Assembly (NCBI GenBank): GCA_934045075.1 | Contig: OW203726.1 | Location: 1,659,535-1,723,534, forward strand | Length of the DNA: 64,000 nt | Direction of reading: 5' to 3' | From: Yponomeuta sedellus | Taxonomy: Eukaryota > Arthropoda > Insecta > Lepidoptera > Yponomeutidae | Part shown: positions 55,861 to 64,000 of the stretch, in pieces | How the letters are laid out: each line of letters begins with the position of its first letter | Position numbering within the stretch: the first letter of the stretch is position 1 | The notes under the pieces: generated by a model | What the model was told of the DNA's origin: nothing | Seen by the model: only the letters and a program-made list of their open reading frames with translations | The model's database searches: none | Program-made: the position numbers and the translations under genes

Positions 55861-56035
55861 GCCTCGTTGGTCTAATGGTAACACACTCTTTACCATGGCA
55901 GAGGTTGTGGATTCAATTTCCGCTAGGCGTTGCCAAACTTTGATATGTGCAAATTGACCGAGTCTGAGTGTATTTTTATGTTTGTGATGTGTTTGTCTGA
56001 TTACCACATTACAAAGTATCCTACTATAATATTTC
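55861..56035 (+). repeat. tRNA-SINE family S2 with head
   Basis: cctcgttggtctaatggtaa (A-box-like), B-box-like gtggattcaatttcc, then the body tttgatatgtgcaaattgac, gtttgtgatgtgtttgtctg and tatccta. Confidence 0.65.
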
Positions 56036-56121
56036 GGAACATGTATTTTTCGGCTCCGTTGGACCAACAATGTTACTAAAAAAACACCTCGGTTTTCCGT
56101 ACGTGATGAATTTGGTTTGGA

Positions 56122-56432
56122 GGCGCTCGTGACCTAATTCAACCGAGTGATTGGAATCAATCACTGAGCTAAGCAACAACAGGCACGGTCAGGTGCAGGA
56201 TGGGATACCGTCCCATGAGTAAACCTAGTTGCTTTTATCCGAGCGCTTCCGTGCTTCGCAAGCCACGTTAAGACGTTGGTGCTGGCTGCTCGATTACTTC
56301 TGAGAGTAAGGCTCGTCACTGTCTTACAGTCCTCCATCAACCCGGTCTTGGCCTCCGTGGTGGAGTAACTAACTTTCCTGCGATGCAGGAAGAGACCCGT
56401 GCCCCAGCATTATGGACATACAAGAGTGGATA
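56122..56432 (+). mobile_element. 5S-SINE, near full length
   Basis: gcgctcgtgacctaattcaa, gagctaagcaacaacaggca, cggtcaggtgcaggatggga and the body to ccccagcattatggacatac. It carries a small internal deletion after ttaagacgttgg. Confidence 0.75.
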
Positions 56433-56457
56433 TCGAATACCAAATATATCGATAGAT

Positions 56458-56604
56458 CGATATCAACTCTTTGTATGCATAAAGAAACCCGTGCCCCAGA
56501 AGTGGGGACACTTCTGGGGCACGGGTTTCTTCATGCATCACAGGAAAATTAGGCCCTACTCCACCGTGGAGGTCAAGTCCGGGTTGGTGGAGGATAGCAT
56601 GATA
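56458..56604 (-). repeat. 5S-SINE 3' fragment, inverted, containing a hairpin
   Basis: atatcaactctttgtatgca, then a 29-bp near-perfect inverted repeat (56476-56504 and 56509-56537), then cactccaccgtggaggtcaa and ggttggtggaggat. It is head-to-head with the preceding copy. Confidence 0.65.
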
Positions 56605-57180
56605 ATACGTCTTTCTTAAATGTATTTGGTGCTTTCAGCGTTCTAGTCACTCTGGGCTGGTTTTATTATTTATAGTTCAACAATTACATGTAATACCACT
56701 TTCACGACACTAAGCTAAAATACTCGCACTAAGCACACAGCAATGAAATGTTATCGCCGTATTTATGCAGTTCTCATTGTACTACAATGCTTTACCAGCA
56801 TCTAGGGCCAGTACGGTGAGCCTCGGCTTCGCTTATTAGTTCGCAATCAATATCCCAGATGTAGTTCAATTAGAAGAGCGGTAATTCCCAAGTGTGTTTC
56901 AAATTCGCTGCAAGCTTTTTTGGTGCAGGAAGAGGAGGTTACGGAAGTAAGAAGTTTTCATTGTATAGAACAAATGACGTAATGACGTTTGTTCTATACA
57001 ATAAAAACTGCCCCGATCTTCTAGCTAAGATATATCTGAGAGTACCTATCCGGCCTTAAAGAAGCTTGCGTGTTTTTTCGCTAGGCACTACAAGAACCAA
57101 TGCCGGTAAGAGAGCACCATTGTATCGAATGTGTGATAACTACAATATTTCCTTCACAGATGTAGACATATTTTTTCTTG
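56605..57180. other. No gene recognised; hairpin at 56960-57002
   Basis: A 15-bp perfect hairpin (attgtatagaacaaa) has a 13-nt loop tgacgtaatgacg. Otherwise unique-looking. Confidence 0.4.
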
Positions 57181-57875
57181 AACTAAAACTTTCGTAAGCG
57201 CAACACATTGTACGATACGCTGCACATCATCGCGGACCTACTCGAGGAAAATAATGTGCCCACCGCGTACTTGGGAATAATAGAACTCTGTCTACGCAGT
57301 GGCTATTTTCTCTGGAGAGGAGATTTTTTCATACAGACCGATGGAGTAGCGATGGGATCTCCCATAGCACCGATTGCAGCCAATATATTCATGGAGTGGT
57401 TCGAGAAGGCAGCCCTAAGTAGTGCATCAAGGGGACTGAGGTACTGGTGGCGTTATGTGGATGACGTATTTGCTGTAATCGACAGGGATGTGCTAACTCC
57501 GTTCACAGAGCACATCAATGATATACATGCAAAGATAACGTTTACTCTGGAGGAAGAAAAAAATGGAAAACTGCTGTTTCTAGACGTGTTAGTGCAGCGC
57601 GAACCGGGAGGCCAATTAACGCACACGGTGTATCGCAAGCCGACACACACGGACTGCTATCTAAACGCAGACTCACACCATGATCCGACACACCTTTTCT
57701 CCGTCCCCCGTGCCCTGATCAATCGAGCTCTCCGGCTGTGTGACCCACAATACGTGGAGGATGAGCTACGCCATGTTAGAGGAGCACTGGAGGACAATGG
57801 CTACAAATGGAGACAGAGTATGCGCGTAGCCACTTCGACGCCAGCGCAGCGTAGAGTCGCTACGGCGGAGTGAGT
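57181..57875 (+). mobile_element. Penelope-like element, RT fragment
   Basis: The boundary aactaaaactttcgtaagcg also occurs at 51640. The RT frame follows. Downstream of the stop the endonuclease is absent; a PLE-A pseudo-LTR piece appears at 58080-58145. Confidence 0.7.
57208..57873 (+). pseudogene. PLE reverse transcriptase, central palm to thumb
   Basis: 221 codons beginning at a TTG, so the start is a truncation and not a true initiator. Motifs by residue: DGVAMGSPIAPIAANIF (45-61, RT motif B), YWWRYVDDVFAVI (79-91, motif C with YVDD at 83-86), KLLFLDVLVQREPGG (motif D/E), TVYRKPTHTDCYLNADSHHD (thumb). The pattern YRKPTHTD and the GSPIAP block are diagnostic of Penelope-like RTs. The first catalytic Asp region (motif A) is missing, as are the linker and GIY-YIG nuclease. 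The frame ends at TGA after RVATAE. It is intact over its length but cannot be functional. Confidence 0.9.
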
Positions 57876-57879
57876 ACCA

Positions 57880-58260
57880 AGTTCAAAAAAAACCTTAAAA
57901 GTCACGTTTATGGTACGGGGACACTCCCTTATTTTCGTGTTATAAATTTTATTACTTAAAGGGCAGTCCGCTGAAATAACACACATTTTATGAAACTTTC
58001 AAGTTCCTGCAAAATACGGTCCAAAAGAAAAAAAACATAGTCTCTGACAGACACCACGACACGCATACATACAGTCAGTATTTCTTAATGAGTTGCAATG
58101 CCCATACATAGTTTTATGTATGAGCATAAATAATCGCGATTAAACAGACAGACAAACAGACTGATGGATGGGGTTCCCGTTGGCACCCTTCGGGAACAAT
58201 TCCTTAAAAGCGATCTGTCTCCGAACATCCTGTATATATACTCGATACTCATCAATTACT
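57880..58260. repeat. PLE-A piece and ggttcc-family fragment
   Basis: 58080-58145 contains cagtatttcttaatgagttg and aaataatcgcgattaaac, both PLE-A blocks. 58145-58205 has gacagacaaacagactgatg, gggttcccgttggcaccctt. The rest is not recognised. Confidence 0.5.
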
Positions 58261-58271
58261 CATAATTATAT

Positions 58272-58470
58272 ACTAGCTGGTGCCCGCGACTTCGTTTACG
58301 CAGGATTTTTTAGTTAAATTAAAATTCATTTAGTATTTTTTTTTCCGTGAAAAAGTAACAAACATCCATACTTACAAACTTTCGCGTTTATAATATTAGT
58401 AAGGACAAGGAAATAAGGTAATTACGTTTTACCTAATAAATAATCGCGATTAGACCGGTTAACTACACCA
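58272..58470 (+). repeat. Dispersed insect repeat (actagctggtgcccgcgac) and PLE-A fragment
   Basis: tatactagctggtgcccgcg, acttcgtttacgcag ... ttataatattagtaaggac is a repeat widespread in insects. It is followed by a PLE-A block (aattacgttttacctaataa, ataatcgcgattagacc). Confidence 0.55.
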
Positions 58471-58784
58471 CCCTGTATAGTGACGCAGGGAAAGAGTCAC
58501 CTAACCCTACCCGGTTAGGCATTCGATGCAAATTTTTAGCGAACCGCTCGGCCGGCATCCCAGGAATGCAATATTGAGACGACTCGGTGTAAGGACGGGC
58601 CCTAAATAGCCCGCGCCCGGTAACAATCAAGGACCGGGGGGGGTTCTACAGCGTTGCCTTGAAATAGTATTGTAACGGTACAAACCTATTTATACCATTT
58701 TTTTAAATTTTTCTTTAATTCTGTCCATCATTTTCAAAATTTTAGTTATTTTTGGAAAAAAACTAAATCTCTATTTTTAATATA

Positions 58785-58965
58785 TTCTTTTTAATGCACT
58801 AACCCGTGCTAAGGACAATTTTAAAAACCAATTTAGAGGCTAAAAATTCCACCCATGCCGGGATTCGAACCCGCGACCTCTGGCTATCCGTGCCAGCGCT
58901 CTTCCAACTGACCTAATGGACGATTTACCGGTATCAATGAAATTTCGAACCTCTTTACAACACAC
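58785..58965 (-). mobile_element. T308 repeat, single 3' part
   Basis: ctttttaatgcactaacccg, ttaaaaaccaatttagaggc, catgccgggattcgaacccg and the antisense tRNA-like domain; 5' truncated. Confidence 0.7.
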
Positions 58966-59030
58966 TCTAAAATAACAAACGTAAGTTCCTATCCTTGTCA
59001 AAGTCAAAATAGTCAGTTTCACGTACAGCC

Positions 59031-59418
59031 AGCCGTTGGAGCCAGCTGTCATGTAATGACAGTCGTTAAGCCAAGCCAAACCGGGGGGTGGGCAGCAGCA
59101 CCCCCTGCAGAACAATACCGAACTGCGATCCCCAACCCGCATGCCCAGCGTGGGGATTATAGGCATTACCCTCCATGATAGCACAACGTGGCTCTCTTTA
59201 GGGGAGGGCTAATGTCCAGCAGTGGACTAGTATAGCCTGACGAAGAAGCCATGTCGAGGCCTTATGGGCGGCTTGATAACTTCTGACAGTCAGGCCCGCC
59301 ACTGTCTTTCAATCCTCCACCAAGCCGGACTTGGCCCCCGTGGTGGAGGGGTCTTACCTTCCTGCGATGCAGGAAGAGACCCGTGCCCCAGCAGTAGGGA
59401 TATACAAAGGGTTGGTAT
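59031..59418 (+). mobile_element. 5S-SINE split by an RTE-tailed SINE
   Basis: 5S-SINE body at 59031-59076 (agccgttggagccagctgtc, gacagtcgttaagcc) resumes at 59248 (gccatgtcgaggccttatgg) and ends at gggttggtatc. A short aagcc duplication marks the junction. Confidence 0.85.
59077..59247 (+). mobile_element. RTE-tailed SINE, nested, 5' truncated
   Basis: accggggggtgggcagcagc, gatccccaacccgcatgccc, gctctctttaggggagggct and gtccagcagtggactagtat, ending gacgaagaa. Confidence 0.85.
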
Positions 59419-59698
59419 CAGGATATATATTAGTGCAGGTGATCAACTGAAGGGACGGACGAAGACTACAGAGAAGAGATAGGGCGACGGCGCGATGTCT
59501 ATACAAGGCGTCGTCGCGTCTTTCCCGCGCCCCTCCCAGGTCCCTAAAGTGTGGCCGCTGCCTTAGCTTGGATTGCATTAAGTACTTAGTGCGAGTATGT
59601 AGCAGGTAGTGTAGGGAATGCTTCATTTGGAATAATGTACAGTTTTGTAGATCACATGCCGTTTTTCGGTAATTTGATATTCGTAGACAAAGAGTTAA

Positions 59699-59936
59699 AG
59701 TGAAGATGGGCGGGACACTTGGCTAGAAGGGAAGACGGCCGGTGGACCAGGCCAGTATCGGAGTGGTGGCCAAAGGAGGGAAGGAGGTTGGTAGGCAGAC
59801 CACCGACACGATAGTCAGACGACATAGTGAGGGTTGCGGGTCAGAAATGGATCAGATTAGCGTGAGGAATGGCGCTATAAAAAGGAGGCCTATGCCCAGC
59901 AGTGGGTTCATTTGGGCTGATTATAGATATGGATAG
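59699..59936 (+). pseudogene. RTE LINE ORF C-terminus, degraded
   Basis: Frame pieces: KWAGHLARREDGRWTRPVSE, WWPKEGRRLVGRPPTR, a stop, SDDIVRVAG, and EAYAQQWVHLG. Several stops; the ORF start called in this span is not a gene start. Confidence 0.7.
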
Positions 59937-60124
59937 TCTATAATCAGGTGTTCATAGGGGTGGGCAGATAGGATCTGCCCACCCATCTGGAGGTAGAAAA
60001 TTAAATACATAAAAATATGTTAATTAATAATAAATGACAACTTATGAATATTTTTTAAATGTTATGTGTCATGGTCAGAATTCAACGGATTAAGTCCAAA
60101 TATTTTAGTTTTAACAGAGACTTA

Positions 60125-60252
60125 GGCCCACTTGCGTCAGCCCGGGTTAGCTGGTTAACCGGTTAAATCGATAATTTCGTATGCGAAAATGATCGATTTA
60201 ACCGGTTAAGTCGAGTTAAATGAGCTTACCCGGGCTGACGCAAGACCGGGCC
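60125..60252. mobile_element. MITE, fold-back, TTA target duplication
   Basis: ggcccacttgcgtcagcccg and cgggctgacgcaagaccggg-cc are inverted ends flanked by TTA. The interior ccggttaaatcgat is mirrored too. No ORF. Confidence 0.8.
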
Positions 60253-60423
60253 TTAATCTGATAAAACATTATTATTTTTCTTCTCCATTTGAAATTTGGT
60301 GAAAGGAGTGGATATATAGATACATGGAGAACACTTTATTGCACAACCAGAAAAATATAACAACCATGATTCATAAATCTAAGTAATGTTCAAACAATTG
60401 TACAATTGGCGGTCAAATTTAAC

Positions 60424-60699
60424 ATATTATTAAATTTAAAAACCTATTTAAAGGCTAAAAATTTCACCCATGCCGGAATTTCGAACCTCTTTACAATATT
60501 CTCTGTATAACGTATCGTATTGCACTGATGCCGTGAGTCGCCCATTGGCTCAATTGGTAGAGCGCTGGTACGGATAGCCAGAGGTTGCGGGTTCGAATCC
60601 CGGCATGGGTGAAATTTTTAGCCTCTAAATAGGTTTTTAAATTTGTTCCTTAGCACGGGTTAGTGCATTAAAAATAAAAACAGTGTAATATTATTAAAT
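60424..60699 (+). mobile_element. T308 insertion with inverted 5' start and 12-bp TSD
   Basis: atattattaaat lies at 60424-60435 and 60688-60699. The element starts ttaaaaacctatttaaaggc (inverted), switches near 60478 to sense body, has a tRNA-like domain (60539-60611; B box gggttcgaatcccgg) and ends aataaaaacagtgta. Confidence 0.9.
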
Positions 60700-61009
60700 G
60701 TTAATAAATTCATTAATAGGTGTTACAGCCCGGTCCGCTGTTGTTACTGCCGGTTTCTCGACGCTCGCTGCACGTGCCTTACAATGATCTCAAAATCACA
60801 AATATATTAATAGCCAATAAATATGCATATGTGAATTAACTTACAATTTACCTGAATTTTACAATTCGAAAATTAATGATATGATCCTAAACTTCTTAAC
60901 ATTTCAAAAAGAAACCTCAATATAAATGTTTATGTAAATCAATATGGAAAATATGGTGGACTCTGGATGGAGTTGGCTGATGAAATGTATCGAAGGAAGA
61001 GGTAAGAAT

Positions 61010-61365
61010 CGTTCGAACGTTATCAACCCTTGTATGTCCCCACTACTGGGGCACGGGTCTCTTCCTGCATCGCAGGAATGTTAGGCCATACCCACCACAG
61101 GGGCCAGGTCCGGGTTGGTGGAGGATTGTAAGACAGTGGCGGGCCTTCCTGTCAGAAGTTATCAAGCCGCCTATAAGGCCTCAGATATGGCTTAACGACT
61201 GCCATTACATGACAGTCGGTACCAACGGCTCAAAGTGTCTTACGAAGCACGGAAACGTTCGGAAAAATGCACTAGCGGTAGTCACGTGACGGTCACCCAT
61301 CCCGCACCCTTAAATCTAATGATGGATTCCAATCACTCGGTTCGCCTAGGCCACGAGCGCGCCAA
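61010..61365 (-). mobile_element. 5S-SINE, full length, 10-bp TSD
   Basis: The TSD aggtaagaat lies at 61000-61009 and 61366-61375. Read on the minus strand the element starts at gcgcgctcgtggcctaggcg and ends gggttgataacgttc. Part of the 5S-like box (ttaagcaac) is deleted in this copy. Confidence 0.9.
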
Positions 61366-61587
61366 AGGTAAGAATGAATTGTAGAAATACTCGCGGAAGT
61401 CTGTACACAGGGATATTTTGTAAATTCACCTTTTTAGGGCACGGAGAGATAAGTACACTGTAAATATTGCATTTATTGTATAATCCGTCTGAAACACGTA
61501 CGAATACGACACTGACGCACTATAGACGCCAAAAGAACACAAAAACCATGAATCTGGCCCAACAAAATATGTAGTGCTTTTTTAATG

Positions 61588-61893
61588 TAGCCTATATACG
61601 TCCTACTGCAGGGCACAGGTCTTCTCTCAGAGAGAGAGAGAGAGACTATAGACTAAATTACCACGCGTGCCCACCGCGGATTGGCAATTTCAAGCGCTGA
61701 GTTATTTGAATACCTCAGGCGCTCAAGTTCTCTCACAATGTTTTCCTTCACAGCTAGCGAGTGGTATTGCTTCTATAACTTCACAATTGTACATGACTTA
61801 CTAAACAAAGTTGTTTGTACATGCCATAACTGAGAATTGAACCTGGGTCTCTCGCGTCCGAGTCAATCGTTCTACCAACTGGACGCCGCTTCC
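61588..61893 (-). repeat. tRNA-SINE family S1, near full length
   Basis: On the plus strand: tagcctatatacgtcctact, (ag)n, accacgcgtgcccaccgcgg, tcaagcgctgagttatttga, agctagcgagtggtattgct, then an antisense B-box-like gaattgaacctgggt and A-box-like taccaactggacgccgctt. The best complete S1 copy here. Confidence 0.8.
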
Positions 61894-61919
61894 TCGCATG
61901 CTTGATAGTAATGTAGTAG

Positions 61920-62390
61920 GTACGTAAAATAATTTGACGTCAAAAACTAGCTATTTCGAAATGTCCTTAACAACCGTAATTGCCGCGACCCAAAGACTAA
62001 TTTCAATATGCATGGCGTGTCGCACTCTTCGCTTAATAAGTCCAAGACAACAGTAGGCATCGGCCGCAAATTAATAGGCCTCCCCGTGATTCCGGCCCGT
62101 TAGGACCACGCAATGCTCTTATAAAACGTGGCGGTTTTATAGCCGCTGAAATCAAGACTCCAGTCTTCGTTATTTCGACACGTGCGACACGCACGTACGC
62201 GTGTGTTTCTAAGGGATCACACACTGATTACGGTCAACGCAGCTGTTTTATAACCGCCGTGACAAGTGATGTAATTCTAATGTATATAAACATCATGGTA
62301 ATAAAATATGCAAATGAAAACATAAACATTATAAAAAGGCAGACAGAAGCCAGCAGTACAAAAATAAAATTAATGACACATTATGAATCT
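61920..62390. other. No gene recognised; possible regulatory sequence
   Basis: Contains CpG-bearing patches (cgacacgtgcgacacgcacg), a ttttatag motif and an octamer atgcaaat at 62308-62315. Function not shown. Confidence 0.3.
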
Positions 62391-62391
62391 A

Positions 62392-62642
62392 GGGGCGAGA
62401 TAAATAGTCGCTTCTAAGAACGAGTCTTAGCGAAAGCACTTGCTTAAGAATCGGTTTGTCTATCATAGACAGTATTTTAGCACTCTCTTAGTCGCGAAAC
62501 CCGAACTAATTCTTAGCATTGGCCTAAGAACATGCTTAGCTAAGCAAACGTCTACTTTATTACTTAGCTAAGTTAGCCTGAAGTAATGCTTAGGGAAGCT
62601 TGAGCACGGACTTGGGCTAAGCAACGACTATTTATCTCGCCC
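62392..62642. mobile_element. MITE, 251 bp, TA target duplication
   Basis: ggggcgagataaatagtcg and cgactatttatctcgccc are inverted ends flanked by TA. The interior holds several gcttagctaagc-type palindromes. Confidence 0.85.
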
Positions 62643-62930
62643 TAAGTCAGTATTCATACCCACTTGCAATTTGTTCGAATATGTCGGATCAAGCTACGTA
62701 TTTCCAGAACTTAACAAATGTTACAACTGAAAATTAAGTTCGGGCCCAGAAAAAAACAACAGAAATCTTATTTTCAAGGTATGGTCTAAGGAGGTTAATC
62801 GTGGCCAGTAGATGGTACCCGCATAGATAGTTCGTCTCTAACTGCGGGCAAGCGCGCCTGCGCAGTTTCATGAGGTGCGGGGGCGGCGATTTTTAGTTCG
62901 AAAATGATACTTTGTTGATTTAGATCTCCC

Positions 62931-63226
62931 TTCGACTGTAACTCTGAAGGATAGGATTCGTAACGAATGCATCCGACAGAGAACCAAAGTTATCAACATA
63001 GCTCAGAGAGCAAGCTGAAGTGGCAGTGGGCTGGCCATATCTCGCGAAAAACCGACAACCGTTGGAGTAAACGTGTTCTTGAGTGGAGACCGCGACTCGG
63101 CAAACTTAGTGTAGGACGCCCTCCGACTAGGTGGGATGACGATCTGTGAAAAACTGCAGGCAGATGCTGGATGCGACAAGCTGAAGACAGGGCACTATAG
63201 CACTCATTAGGGGAGGGCTATGTCCA
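62931..63226 (+). pseudogene. RTE LINE ORF C-terminus
   Basis: RIRNECIRQRTKVINIAQRA, then LKWQWAGHISRKTDNRWSKR, VLEWRPRLGKLSVGRPPTRW, DDDL, a TGA, KTAGRCWMRQAEDRAL and SLGEGYVQQWTSTA with a stop. 5' truncated with two or more disruptions. Confidence 0.8.
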
Positions 63227-63229
63227 GCA

Positions 63230-64000
63230 ATGGACTAGTACAGCCTGACGACGACGAAGACGACTGTAACTATTCGATTCGTACAATTAACTTCAATTTT
63301 ATTTTAATTGAAGCCAGACAGATTCCACGCCACTGAATTCCACGCAAATATCGCAGATGTGATCAGCTTGGGGAGATAGCGAGATGGGCTTTCAAAATTT
63401 TTGCTTGGATTGGAGAGGAGAGGAATAGTGGAAGATCATAGAGGATTACTTTAACCAGCAGTTGGAATTTAACGGCTTAGTAAAAAAAAATTGAGAATTT
63501 TGGAATTTTCCAAATTAATTCCAAATGGCATAAGACACGTCAGTATTTGGTACATTACATAATTATAGTCCATAATTATGTAAAACGTCTACGATAGACG
63601 CAATACCTACATGCTAATACAGACTGGCTAAAACCTCGTGCGCCCAGAAAACAGAGCGTTATTCCAACCGCGCGTTTCCTCCATCAAGTGCGCGCACCCT
63701 AATCCCGACTCGTTAGGTCGCGCGCGGGCGCGGGGCGCGGGGTAGACCACCGCGGCGCGCGCGGCGCCCGCTCTGTAATCTGAGGTGCGCAGGCGCAGGT
63801 CCCGGCGAGAGCCTTTGTTAGCGTGCACGCAGGTGGGTCGCCAATTTGGGTTACTAGTTCTTGCACCACCCATATCGTGATACAATTTTATTGTTGTTTT
63901 TGGGGTTCCGTACCCCAGAACCTCGTTTTGTGTCTTCTGGTTTGTCGTTTATGAATAAAAACCAAACTACGTATGTATGGAAGTTGCTGCTTCAAGTGCC
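63230..64000. other. No gene recognised; GC-rich block at 63650-63830
   Basis: 63700-63790 is very GC-rich (gcgcgcgggcgcggggcgcg, gcggcgcgcgcggcgcccgc) and could be a CpG-island promoter. 63895-63930 has a ggggttccgtacc fragment of the repeat seen at 14105. Confidence 0.4.

Overview
The window looks like nuclear DNA from an insect, most probably a ditrysian moth or butterfly (Lepidoptera). It is AT-rich, has almost no long open frames, and is packed with dispersed repeats of kinds familiar from Lepidoptera: tRNA-derived SINEs, RTE-type LINE ends whose ORFs finish around GEAYVQQW, TA-flanked MITEs, and Penelope-like elements (PLEs). The species call is inference; no single-copy marker was identified.

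Host genes are scarce. The one convincing host coding segment is the first coding exon of a secreted protein on the minus strand (21589-22006). It has a signal peptide, a strong splice donor, a GC-rich 5' flank, and a three-codon upstream ORF whose stop overlaps the start codon. Its other exons were not found. A second, weaker exon candidate lies at 17331-17495 (+). The GC-rich blocks near 41400-41620, 50935-51040 and 63650-63830 may be promoters or CpG islands of genes not seen here.

The rest is a layered record of mobile elements. (1) A family with a ~308-bp unit and a tRNA-like head (called T308 here) occurs about 15 times. Its copies recurrently begin with an inverted piece of their own 3' region and carry 12-14 bp target-site duplications (TSDs). 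The extreme copy, 45847-48403, is a ~2.5-kb palindrome of four tandem units facing four inverted tandem units. (2) About 16 copies or fragments of a 5S-rRNA-derived SINE. (3) A SINE with an RTE-type 3' tail, and RTE LINE fragments. (4) A second LINE whose ORF ends in ...SAYPSG. (5) PLE pieces: an RT fragment with YVDD (57208-57873), a GIY-YIG endonuclease C-terminus (43010-43264), inverted pseudo-LTR pairs, and a hammerhead-like motif (38706-38767). (6) MITEs and several perfect short hairpins.

Nesting is clear in several places: PLE in MITE in SINE (42368-43659), MITE in SINE (7321-8029), SINE in 5S-SINE (59031-59418), and a truncated RTE LINE in another repeat whose empty site is visible elsewhere in the window (41055-41345 against 4080-4225). 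T308 and the PLEs share the same end architecture (inverted start, short 3' tail, 12-15 bp TSD), so T308 may be a tRNA-headed element mobilised by PLE machinery. That is an inference.
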